A stretch of DNA of 64,000 bases, taken from NCBI GenBank assembly GCA_963691655.1, contig OY829326.1:115479388-115543387 (forward strand), read 5' to 3'. Positions 34,463 through 44,381 of the stretch are shown one piece after another. Made by a program: the position numbers and the translations under genes. Every line of letters starts with the position of its first letter. The first letter of the stretch is position 1. The notes under the pieces are model-generated. The model was not told the DNA's origin. It searched no databases and was given only the letters and a program-made list of their open reading frames with translations. The DNA is from Toxonevra muliebris. Lineage: Eukaryota > Arthropoda > Insecta > Diptera > Pallopteridae.

Positions 34463-34813
34463 CTAGGGGGTATTTTAATTTTTTCATTCCTTTAGCTTTT
34501 TTTGTATTCATGACCTGTTGGGGGTTCTAGTAAATTAATATGGCAACATCTCTTTTGATCACTGTGGCAACATTATCTTTTGTGTATTTTATATTATATT
34601 CTTTTTACAGTTTTCAATCATCATTTATTACGGTTCAAGAAAATCTTTTTTAGTAACATCACGTGTATAAAAACAAAACTTATTGTAATTGCTATAACTT
34701 TAATAAAATAAATTAAACATCAAAAAAACGAAATTCTTTAAAAACTTCTACATGACCGTTATAATACTTGGTGCTTCTGAGCTTATTAGGATTGTACGAC
34801 TAACCGTTTAATC

Positions 34814-35505
34814 CAGAATTCCGATTAATCAAAATACTTGATTGATTAATTACACTGTACAACGGCCAAATAAGCTCCAGAGTTTTAAAAGTTGATCTGA
34901 TATAATTCAAGTACACTGAACATAATGGCGTTTTTAGTTTTTTTCTATCACGTGTAGTTATATAAGATCCACTTTCAAAACTTTTGAACTTTTTTTTTGG
35001 TGCAGTGCTTCTTTGCATATATAATTTTTTTTAAACCGTTATACGTTAGACGTGATAAAGAAAAACTGAAAACGCCATCATGTTCAGCGTACTCAAATTA
35101 TATAAGATATACTTTAAAAGCTCCTGAGCTTTTTTTTTTGTAAATGCCGTTGTGCAATGTTATTCAATTAATCAAGACTTTGATTAAATAAAATTGAAAT
35201 TATTCGATTAATCAAGATTTCGATTACTTGGAATAAATTTATTCGCACAAAATATTCAAACAATTTTTTTTCGTTTCAAATTTGTTTGTTTTTTTTTTTT
35301 TTTTAATACACCTTTTATTTATTTATTTTTACATACTGGTAAAGACTTTTCTTTTTCTCTTTGCATGAAACTATTTTCCGAACGGTCGCACTTTGGCCAA
35401 CCTAAAAATCAAAGAAAATAAAGATAGAAAAATTTGTTTGATTAATCAAAATACTGATTAATCAATTATTCGATTAATCGGTATTTTGATTAATCGGAAT
35501 TCTTG
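34814..35505. mobile_element. hAT-like element with GATTAATC termini
   Basis: The left terminus is CAGAATTCCGATTAATCAAA; the right read inward is CAAGAATTCCGATTAATCAA; both continue with AATAC. Further GATTAATC units lie near both ends. The 8 flanking bases (GTTTAATC and ATTTAGCC) agree at only five positions, so the hAT label is tentative. A second inverted element is nested at 34853-35159. Confidence 0.65.
34853..35159. mobile_element. 307-bp snap-back MITE, TTA duplication
   Basis: TTA flanks both sides (34850-34852 and 35160-35162). The left terminus is CACTGTACAACGGCC; the right read inward is CATTGCACAACGGCA. The arms match over much of their length (AAGTACACTGAACATAATGG against GAGTACGCTGAACATGATGG). 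It sits in the GATTAATC element. The ..ACAACGG end and TTA duplication resemble the CAC-type group in this window. Confidence 0.7.
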
Positions 35506-35878
35506 ATTTAGCCCAAGAATTTATACAGAGCAAAGTGTTTTATTTATAATTTCAATATGAAGAAGGATAAAATTGATCGACTTTTTTAAGAAAAATTTTA
35601 AGATATATTCCGTTCAGAATGCCTTAAATTGCTTCTTTTGAGAAATTAAATTCCGAAGCTCGATAACTTTGAAATTACCTCAGATTAAAGTAAAACAAGC
35701 AAAAGTTCTGCTTTTAAAAGGGCTTTCTAGTTTAAAATTTTAAGAACATCGATTTTTTATTTATTTATTTTTTGTGTTCCTTATAGTTTCAAGAATACTC
35801 ACCCAAAATATTAGTGAATAATTCGAAGTAAAACGAAAGTAGTAATGATAGTTCCTTGGTTTTCCATTATTTGGAATA

Positions 35879-36390
35879 CGCTGATTACGTATCTGACATA
35901 AGATTTTTAAAATTCAAAATGTTGGATCCATATGGCGGGGGAATTCTTAAAAATTGATCGGATTCGCTCAAAACTCATTTCACGGCGGGTTCTGGGGATG
36001 CTGATTAGGATTCTGATATCGAATTTTTAAGACTCAAAACGGCGGAGTCAATATGGCCAACTTTTTTTCAAATTCATCGGATTCGTGTGGAACTCGTTAC
36101 TTGGGGGTTTTCAGCGTCGCTGATTACAAATCAGACTTTAAATTCGTAATCAGTGACTCCAAGAACTTCTTAATAACGAGTTTCAAGTGAATTCTATCAT
36201 TATTTAAGATTGTTTCTCCATATTGAATCAGTCATTTTATATTTTCAAAATCTGATGCCAGATTCGTAATCAGCAATACCGAAAACCCTCGAGTAATGAG
36301 TTTTAACTTAATCGGATCAATTTTTAAAAAATCTTTCGCCATATTGGACCCACCATTTTGAAAAACTGACATCTCATTCGAAATCGGCAT
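35879..36390. repeat. two plus two ~120-bp repeats in inverted array
   Basis: Two forward units begin at about 35880 (GCTGATTACGTATCTGACAT) and 36000 (GCTGATTAGGATTCTGATAT). Two reverse units, read from about 36390 and 36273 leftward, begin CCGATTTCGAATGAGATGTC and GCTGATTACGAATCTGGCAT. Each unit then has a TTTTAAAATTCAAAATG-like stretch, a GGATC-CAATATGGCG-like stretch, and ends with a GGGTTTTCGG-like stretch. The same middle motif lies in both arms of the foldback at 51619-53104. Non-coding. Confidence 0.7.
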
Positions 36391-36405
36391 ACTTTTTTCA
36401 ATTAA

Positions 36406-36588
36406 AGTCGCCAAAAAATACGTTTTCGGACGTTGAAAATCGACGAAACTCGCATAGCTCAAGTCCACAGAAGGAGCGGAGAACATAGTAACGAAGCACG
36501 TACAGCGAGAAAAAAGGTCCAATCAAAGCATCTAAAGAAGTTGAAAGAAATTGAAGACCTTCAGTATGCACCAGGGATGGCTAACTAA
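36406..36588 (+). pseudogene. short coding-like remnant, unknown basic C-terminus
   Basis: An open frame of 60 codons with mixed codon use ends at TAA 36586-36588. It reads RIAQVHRRSGEHSNEARTAR, then KKVQSKHLKKLKEIEDLQYA and PGMAN. It is strongly basic and then acidic, as in the tails of some transposon-encoded proteins, but I cannot name the family. It directly follows the inverted array, so it may be the end of the gene of an element whose terminal repeats form that array (inference). No start is visible. Confidence 0.35.
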
Positions 36589-36599
36589 AAGTAATTTGC

Positions 36600-37079
36600 A
36601 TAAATTAAATACGCTGTTCAACACACAAAAAAATAACAAGGTTCTGAAAGTGAATCAAGTTTACAGCTTTTTGTTGTTCAGTGGCCTATTGTAGAATTTC
36701 ATGGGCAACATTTTTCTACAACATATTAACCCTTTATTGATCCTCTTAATGGGTCAACAATGCAACTTTTTTTGAAAAGGGCAAAAAAGACCCATAACGG
36801 TGGGAACTAAAGGGTTAATATTTTGAAAGAAAATATTCAACGGAAAATTCTATTACAGGTTGCTGAATATACAAACAAGCTTTAATGCAAAATTAACAAG
36901 TTGTCCTCTGATTTATTATACAGGTTAGAAATGGGCAAACTTTAAGCCGGCGTAAAAAGAAAATTAGATATAAACTTTTAAAACGCCGAGACACGTATAA
37001 TTTTTTTTCTCGCGTTCTATCAGAATCTACTTTCAGAACCTTGTTATTTTTGAAAAAAATTGATTTTTGTCGGACAGTG
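36600..37079. mobile_element. CAC-type TIR element, third kind, TTA flank
   Basis: The right end read inward is CACTGTCCGACAAAAATC, followed outside by TTA (37080-37082). The inverted pair ATAACAAGGTTCTGAAAGT lies at about 36631 and, in reverse, at 37052. The left tip near 36614 (CAACACACAAAAAAATAAC) is shortened, so the left boundary is approximate. A related right end occurs at 43418. A TTAA MITE is nested at 36730-36814. Confidence 0.55.
36730..36814. mobile_element. 85-bp TTAA MITE
   Basis: TTAA flanks both sides (36726-36729 and 36815-36818). The left end is CCCTTTATTGATCC; the right read inward is CCCTTTAGTTCCCACC. Likely a minimal piggyBac-like MITE. Confidence 0.65.
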
Positions 37080-37639
37080 TTATTTTTTAAATTTTTGAAC
37101 ACAAAAATTTAATAAAAATAACTTCAAAAGGGGAACCTTAAAAATTTAATGTTCCCTCCCCACTTTCACTTTTTTGTGGTTCAGCGTGTAGAGAAAAGTC
37201 TAGCGAACAAAAATTTGTTTAGTTTATTCCTTTATCTTGATTAAGAAGCTCGGAATCCCACCAAAATGGTGCCGCTGCCATCTTGGATTAAAAGTGGCCA
37301 CACAATTTTTTTTTTTTTTTTGGCCTTTAATAAGAGACTTATAACATCATTGAGCAATTTTGTAATAAAATATCATAGTTTTTTAGAAAAAGTTCCCAAA
37401 AAGTATATTTTTTTCTAATTTTAAACTGGAATGCCCCCTTAAGTGATATTGAGGCCCCATGTGAGTTTGAACTTTTGAACGCGTTGTCGCACTAAGTATT
37501 TGATCCCGATTATCCCGAAAACTGATCGAACTTGTGATTGGATTCGGATTCAGCGTACAATGTTGCTTAAAAAATATTTCCCATATCATTTTTTCTTTCT
37601 AATATCGATATTTAAGCCTTAAACGTTGGACTGAAAATC

Positions 37640-38260
37640 AAAACGCCCGAAAACCAGGCATTACATTATTAATGAGTCGAATTGATGCCGATGGTTGGCG
37701 AAGTTTAAAAGTGACAAATTCATTCTCTGTTCCACAGACCACTGTCGAATAAATTCCACAGCAACGGTGAGAGAACCTACAACGGAACTCCATGAAAACT
37801 ATTCAACCATCCCTCGACACTTGGTCAAACTGGAAACTGTTGCAAAGGATGCCTTCAAACTGCAATTTTAGTGATGAATTGATGTTTGCAGTTCTCTTTT
37901 ACCTCGCCGCTATCAAGAGTTTTTTTTTGACCGAACATCGCGACGGAGGATGATATATAACAATATTAAGGGCCGTTGTCTCAATGTCCGGTTAAACACT
38001 AATCCGAACTTCAACCGACGGTTAGTAGTAGTAGTTAGTTCTGATTAGTGCTAAGTCGGACATTGAGGAAACGGCCCTAAGCGTCGTAACAAAGGTTTTA
38101 ACCAGCCCAGCAGCGTAGAGATAGACTTCATTCTTATCATCTTGTTTTACTGCGCATATGGTGGGATGCTGGAAATTTGCTGCCAACAGCTTCCAAAATT
38201 ATTTGAACAAAAACGGTCCAACAGCATGATTGGGATGCAAAAAGATTGGCATGTGACCAC
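37640..38260 (+). pseudogene. possible pogo/Tigger-like transposase remnant
   Basis: Near 37690 the frame reads DGWRSLKVTNSFSVPQTTVE, close to the psq-type HTH (S..KAA..F.VP.STL) of pogo/CENP-B-type transposases. 37770-37870 in another frame gives EPTTELHENYSTIPRHLVKL. Beyond the nested MITE (37970-38077), 38090-38200 gives KRRNKGFNQPSSVEIDF, reminiscent of the GFN.P.V block before the DDE core in that family. Stops and frameshifts are frequent and no TIRs were identified. The family call is an inference from short motifs. Confidence 0.35.
37970..38077. mobile_element. 108-bp PIF/Harbinger-type hairpin MITE
   Basis: TAA flanks both sides (37967-37969 and 38078-38080). The left arm begins GGGCCGTTGTCTCAATGTCC; the right read inward is GGGCCGTTTCCTCAATGTCC. 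The arms continue with CACTAATC, so nearly the whole element folds into a hairpin around TTAGTAGTAGTAG. The GGGCC start and a 3-bp TWA duplication are typical of PIF/Harbinger MITEs. Confidence 0.85.
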
Positions 38261-39220
38261 AATAGGCTGTTGTGTCGTAATAGTAATGGAAGTAGTAGGT
38301 AAGATAACTCTTTCTACTTAATTACTATATGGAAACATAATTAGTTCTTAAGATTCATTTTTATACTACGATCTCATTACAGTTTTGGGATGTTAATTGC
38401 TGTGTCTACGTCTATCTTGCCAGGTTTGGGTATTAAAATAGCGTCCCTGACTCAATCTATGAGCTGAAAACCAATATCTGGTATTGCTAATAGAATAAAG
38501 GGGGAAGTTTCGGGGATAACCCCACCCCTCCTCTTCTCCCCCTTAACCGATTAAAATCACATACATTTTGATGGTTGGTCATGAATCATAGTGACGAATC
38601 TGCTAGTGAGTGGAAGGATAGATAAAATTACTTAATTTACATTTATCATAAAATTTACGGTGCTTAAGTCAAATATTTCAGATTGCCGATAACCCAAATT
38701 GAAATTTTATTGAAACTAACTAGTTGGATGTAGATGTTTATGCACAAAATAATAATAATATTAAAATGAGTTCATATGCATTACTTATGGTGCGCAAATT
38801 AATTTTCTAAATTTTAATATTTACATAAAATTACAACAATGCAAGAGCAACCACTTAATATAGTTCTAATCAACCCAAAATACCAACAACAACTACCAAA
38901 AGAAATATGCTTACAACACAAAAAATTGAACAAAAAAAATTCTTGATTGTGAGCTTAATACTTTAATTTCATCAAAATCGTGACTTGTTGTCACGTTTTG
39001 GCAGTCAACATTAAAAGCAGCAGCAGCAGCAACAACAAAAGGAGCAACATCATCAGTAACAACACAGAAGTGTTTCAAACCAATTCAATCCAATCGAATT
39101 GAAATTGGATTTAGGATTATTTTAGCTTAAACAGCGGAAGCTACTGAAGGAAATTGATGCGCATTCGCGCAATTTCTAACGCCTTTTATGATCGATAAGC
39201 TTGCATAAATAGTAAATGCA

Positions 39221-39243
39221 AGCAGCAGCAGCAGCAGCAGCAA
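39221..39243. repeat. AGC/GCA trinucleotide run
   Basis: Seven AGC units followed by AACAGAAGAAG. Confidence 0.8.
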
Positions 39244-41032
39244 CAGAAGAAGATGGAGAATTACCGGTTGCTAGATTTGCCAGTTGCCAACATATTGCAA
39301 TGCGAAATGTGAACTGCAACAACATATGGTGTTGTTGGTTGGTCGCAAAGGCAAAGGTGCAACAGTCGCCAGTTGTAGTTATGCAGCAGAAGGCGCTATG
39401 GCAGCAGGATCCATAAAATCCATGCAAAATTATGAAAATATAATTCGTAAGCTAAAATGCATTTAATTTTTCACAGCAGTGCTGCTGTTGCCGCCTTCGT
39501 CGCACTGTACTCTATGATGGTGGTATGCACCTAGCTGTGGTAAGAAGCAGCTCAATATGCCGCCTAAATATAGGCTTAAACGATGCGCAACATGGTTGTC
39601 GACAACACCAACAAATTCAAATAAGGAACAACAACTACAACAAAAACTAGCAACTAGCAGCAATGTCTTGTACTCGTAATAATGCTCGCTAGCATGTATT
39701 CATATGCAATAATGCAATAGCGCAGCGCAAGCGTGTCGGATTAAATGTTTTTCAGCGGTGGTGGCGGTTGAGGACGAGAACGCCGCCATAATGTAGCTCG
39801 ACCAGCCGCGTTTAATCGAAATGTTTTTCTGTATTTAAATTGTTGTTGTTACTGTTGTAGTTTGTATGTGTGTATGTATGAGTGATCATGTGCAACATAG
39901 TACATAATAAATATGCGGCGGTGGTGGCGGTGGCGGTGACGGTGACGGTGGCAACGATTACTGGTGGTGGCAGTTGTGATCATTGATCATAGCGATCAGT
40001 CGTGGTAATATTTCTTAAGCTCATCATCATCATCATCACCATCACAGATGGTCAAGTAATTCTTTTTCTCAAAGAATTAAACGTTTTTTGTTTTTTTCTT
40101 GTTTCTTTTATATGAAAATGCAATTAAATTCCTTAAAAGGACACCACCTTTTCTCAATAGTTGGCTGGGGCAGGATCACTCGTTGTCGTCAGCGTTGCTC
40201 GATCGACCAGAAGAGATCGGGAGACATATGACAAGCGTACACACAATTTATGACGTGTGAACTGAGGGCGAATTTACCGGTACGCTCGATTATCAATATT
40301 CTTTGTTTTTTGTATTGTTTTTGTTTGCGTGCGGTTTGTCGAATTAACAAAAGGGATGTAGTAAATACATAACTACGACATGAGCATGACATGTGATGAT
40401 TGCGGTTTATTTTATAATTTTTAATAATTTTGACAACATAAGGATAAAGTTATTTTGCAAGTATTTATAAAAATGTTTCTTATTACATATTATGAAATTT
40501 CATGTATAACTTCAGTTGGGAGATCCTCCATACTCACCCTGCTGCGCGAAAAATCTTAGTACCTAATACCTATCCCTCAAATGCATAAGTCCACCTCGAG
40601 TCGGATTAACATATAACTTTAAATTAAACCACGCTGTCTTTTTACTAGTTTTTAGAGAGATTTTCAGAAAGCATTTTTTTTAGCAACTCTAGTTCAAAAG
40701 TTGTGTCTAGTTCCAAATTTCAAAATTTAAGAACAATATGAAACATCCTGCCCGACGTCAATTTCTCGAAAACCATAAATTACATCTCATGGCGGTTGGC
40801 AAAGCTAAATGACCTTCCTCTTCCCTTGGGGATGGATGGCATGCTTCTAATTAATAAATAAATATAACTGATTTTTGCAATTTCGCAATTAGATGACGAC
40901 ATATTAGCGCAATTATTCTTTTGTTTTTTTAATTAAAAAAATATTTCGACAGCAGCAACAAAACCAAATACAACAACAACATAAACATTATTAACGTTCG
41001 CTCCAATTTATTTGTTGCGGTTGGCTGCCATT

Positions 41033-41053
41033 GCCGTCGTCGTCGTCGTCGTC
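41033..41053. repeat. GTC trinucleotide run
   Basis: Seven GTC units after TTGCC and before ATCTACTTC. Confidence 0.8.
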
Positions 41054-41474
41054 ATCTACTTCTGCATGCTACAAGTGTTGTGCATTTTTGTGCAATATCA
41101 GCATGTCAACACCGAAACTAGTAAACAAACGAACAAGCGAACGAACGAACGAAGGAGCGGATGTAGTGCATGCGTCCATGGTTACTTTTAAATGAGTGAA
41201 GCAAAAAGCAGAAGAAGAAGAAGACATCGATGAAACGCCACCACCACCACCAATACAATTGCCACCGATAGATGGCATGGCTACCATAAAAAGAAAAAAA
41301 ATAATAAAGAAAAAACATGAGATGCGCGGTAACGTCAAATGTAACGCTTCAGCGGAATTGTGTTGTTGCTTGCAATTATTAAAACGGCGGACAATCGATT
41401 GCTGCTGACCAGCGACGAGTGAACGAGCGGTATTGCACCGTGCTTCGAGGAATTGTAACAATAGCAACAACATT

Positions 41475-41518
41475 TATGATGATGATGATGATGATGTGGT
41501 TGTTGTTGTTGTTGTTGG
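41475..41518. repeat. compound ATG and GTT run
   Basis: About seven ATG units pass through TGTG directly into about seven GTT units. Confidence 0.8.
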
Positions 41519-43189
41519 TAAGACAATCGATCAATTAGTTGCATGCACACAATGCAAACAACAGCAACAGTAACAACAAACAGTAACACTATGTTACAAA
41601 TATAACAACAATTGCTTGACATACATGTTGTTGTTGCGTTGTTTTTCGTTGCTGCTGTCGATGTTGTTGATGATAATGATGATGACGATGATTGTATGTA
41701 ACCAATAAAACTATAAAAGTGACGGATGAGCGCGCACATTCCATCTAACTATTGCCAAGTTGCGGCAACACCTCGCCTCGTTGCAATAGCAATGGCTTTC
41801 GTGTCGACCACAACACGACAACAACAGCAACACTTTTCACGAGGTTGCCCAATCGCATGACGCAAAATATATTATTTAGCTTAGAATTTGTGTTTTTTTT
41901 TTTTTTGGTGAAAATTAACCGTGAAAGTTTTTTGTGTGTATGTGTCGTTCAGCGGTAGCGTTAGTCGCCTCATTGTTGGCATGTCAAGAATGCTGCTGTT
42001 GTGTTGTTAGTAATTTGTCAGTTGTCATTACATTTCAAAAAAAAAAAAAAAAACAAAATAAAAACCAAAGAACATAAAGAAAAATGTCAAACCGCAAATG
42101 TCTGTCAACATCATCGACTACCGACAATTACAGCGCACACTTGCGGCCTAATTGCCTTCATCAAGCTGGCTGTCTCTCTCTCGCGCTCGCTTTTTGTGCC
42201 ATTTGTGGCATTATTGCTACTGTCATTAATGTTGGTTAGTAGTCATTATTCTATGTGAGTTTTTGTTTTTATTGTCATATGAATAGCGCTTGTTTTTTAT
42301 GAGCTTCTGATTGTACCGCATTCCATTCTTATTTGCGTTTTAACTACAATTGCGGTTCTTATTGTTGGATTTTTCTTTTCAAGTTTTTTGGCTACTTTAT
42401 TACTACACATCATTGTTCAATTGTTGGTTGCCACATGATCACCACCAAAATTCATTCATTCATTCAAATACTAAACAATGTCATCAATTGAATTGCGCAT
42501 TCGTCAAATTACTCGTTGGTTTGTCAATTTCTTTTTCTTTTTTTTTTGTATTTTTTAGCTTTTTGATGAGGTTACCTCAATTGTCATCGGTGTATGTATG
42601 TATGTTGCATGATGGCATTTGATGATGATTCTTTGGATTACCTTTTGACAATTTAAATTTTGTGGTTTTATTGTAATGAGCACTTGGCATTGATGTAAAG
42701 CCTTAACGATTACAAGGTAATGTCTTATAATAACATATATGGTTAAGTTATACTAAAATGATAAGTATTAGTTTTTGTTCTGGTTACTGTAATCTGTGTT
42801 GAAGATTTTTGATAAATTCATTTGGAATTATGAGAAATTGCAGATTCTTGTATAACTGAAACCAAGGCGGATTTAACATGGTGGTAGCAGCTTTACAACA
42901 AGTACAACGTAACAATAACAACACGCTACTTTGTTGTTGCTAAAAGTCGTAATTGTCAAAAGCACAAGAACAAATGCATGGAAAACAAAAAAAAAAAAAC
43001 AAAGATTTTGACAGTTAAGATTATCTTCATATAAAAAAAATTAGAGAAGAAGAAGACAGAGCTGACGCTGCTATCACCTATTATAATTTCGCCATGACTG
43101 AAACCTTAGCAAGCATATAGCAACCTCAACGTTAGTTAAGGAATTCTCAGACAATTTGTTAGGGATTTTAATGTAGTTTTTTAAAAAAC

Positions 43190-43418
43190 ATTTATATTTT
43201 TGAGCTCTATCACTTTTAGAACCTTGTTATATTCGAAAATATAGGATGTTGAAAGACTAAGAACTATCACTAAGATCATTGATGAGGAATCGTGGCAGAT
43301 TCCGAAACGGCCGTCTGATTGACCCGTCCTTATATACACTGTTGTTGTGATGACTACATACATACGTTCAACTAAGCCTGTTATACATTATTTAAAAGTT
43401 TATTTTTGTCAGACAGTG
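43190..43418. mobile_element. CAC-type TIR element remnant, TAA flank
   Basis: The right end read inward is CACTGTCTGACAAAAATAAA, one base different from the 37079 end over the first 17, with TAA outside (43419-43421). The left side holds CACTTTTAGAACCTTGTTAT, matching the TTTCAGAACCTTGTTAT block of the 36600-37079 element. The interior is different. Boundaries on the left are approximate. Confidence 0.5.
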
Positions 43419-43560
43419 TAACTTTTTTACTCACTGAAACTAATCAAAGATTATCTCTTTTCCATAAACTCTTCTTTTATCCCCTCCTATTGAAAATAAA
43501 ATCCACAAGACTTCAGTTCAGTAGCCTACAGGAGTAGCCTACACCAAATAACAAACAAAC

Positions 43561-43700
43561 CTACACCGTGTAGCTTATTGTTGTTTCTGGTATCGTTGCA
43601 CTGTTGGTCCCCGAGGCATTTTCTTTCCATTTTAGTATTTTGCGAAAAAGCCATTGACGTAGTTCAGCTTTGGTCTCCGGATTTAATGCTTTAAGTTCAC
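43561..43700 (-). CDS. candidate terminal coding exon of an unknown gene
   Basis: On the minus strand a good splice acceptor (TTCCACTTGTTTTACAG) ends at 43701. It is followed by GT and then an open frame of 45 codons to TAG at 43563-43561. The frame begins ELKALNPETKAELRQWLFRK, is amphipathic and basic, and ends ISYTV. Codon choice is mixed, with many G/C third positions, unlike the surrounding AT-rich DNA. A TAA lies in frame upstream of the acceptor, as expected for intron. AATAAA occurs about 160 bases past the stop (43404-43399), though inside a repeat remnant. I do not recognise the protein. It could also be a transposon fragment. Confidence 0.35.
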
Positions 43701-44042
43701 CTGTAAAACAAGTGGAACTCCCTTAGGAAGACTCCTAACTGAGTTGGTCATCGGTATGTCAGCGGAGCTCGAGCGCCACTGATCATTGATACGCTTGGAC
43801 TCAAAGCCCCCAGTCTCAAGGACCATTATACTATACCCGAGATAGAGTCAATAGAAGAAAGTAGGAAAGTAAGGAAACATATATAAGGGGATAAATGTGA
43901 ATCGAAGAAGAAAAGTTTAAGGTCTCTCAACCTCGATCTACTTTGTTTCACTGTAGACACTGAGAAGCTTAACCTTAATCTGGTTTCCGTGAACACTGGT
44001 CAGCTACAGAGATAAAGCTTATTAGTATCGACGTTCTCAGGA
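43701..44042. other. unique-looking stretch upstream of the exon candidate
   Basis: A less AT-rich segment (43740-43850: GTCAGCGGAGCTCGAGCGCC, CAAAGCCCCCAGTCTCAAGG) follows the acceptor. No open frame with recognisable motifs was found on either strand. Confidence 0.35.
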
Positions 44043-44381
44043 CATTGATGATTCGATACAAGTAAATACAAGTCAATACTTTTAATTTGATTCAAGTCTT
44101 TTTTTACTCGATGTCATACCATAAGTAATTTACTTTGTGTCGGGAAAAAGAGTCAGTATCAGTATGAAAATATTTCAGAAATACCTAAAAAACTTGACGT
44201 AGAGGCGAAAAACTCGTGTTAAATAGTGTAATTTGTCACTTTAAACGAATATTCAATACAAGTAAATACATACTCGATACTTTTTTCCGATATTTTCGGT
44301 GGCATCAATACTTTTATTCGATACCACTTCAGTGTACTGAGTTAAAGTATCGTTACTATTTAGGTATCGAATCAACATCAG
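44043..44381. mobile_element. possible hAT-like MITE with GATTCGATAC ends
   Basis: The left end is CATTGATGATTCGATAC; the right read inward is CTGATGTTGATTCGATAC. Subterminal AATACAAGTAAATAC occurs near 44057 and 44255, and CGATACTTTT/CAATACTTTT repeats recur. No 8-bp duplication is visible, so boundaries and class are uncertain. Confidence 0.4.

Larger units (their letters stand above)
38261..43189. other. long transposon-poor block, many microsatellites
   Basis: The longest stretch without a clear transposon. 38870-40400 and 40960-42700 hold AGC, CAACAA, CATCAT, GGTGGTGGCGG, GTC, ATG and GTT runs mixed with unique, less AT-rich sequence. Open frames (39176-39663, 41069-41739, 42001-42622) lie on both strands, often antisense to each other, and are repeat-driven. 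40440-40870 is AT-rich and featureless. The character fits intronic or regulatory DNA of a large gene, but no exon was found in it. Confidence 0.4.

Noticed and set aside
37125..37440. Possible TTAA element ending GCCCCCTTAA
   Set aside because: No matching left terminus with TTAA could be identified.
41069..41739. Two 134-codon minus-strand frames
   Set aside because: Produced by GTT/ATG/GGTGGT repeats, and contradicted by equally open frames in other phases.
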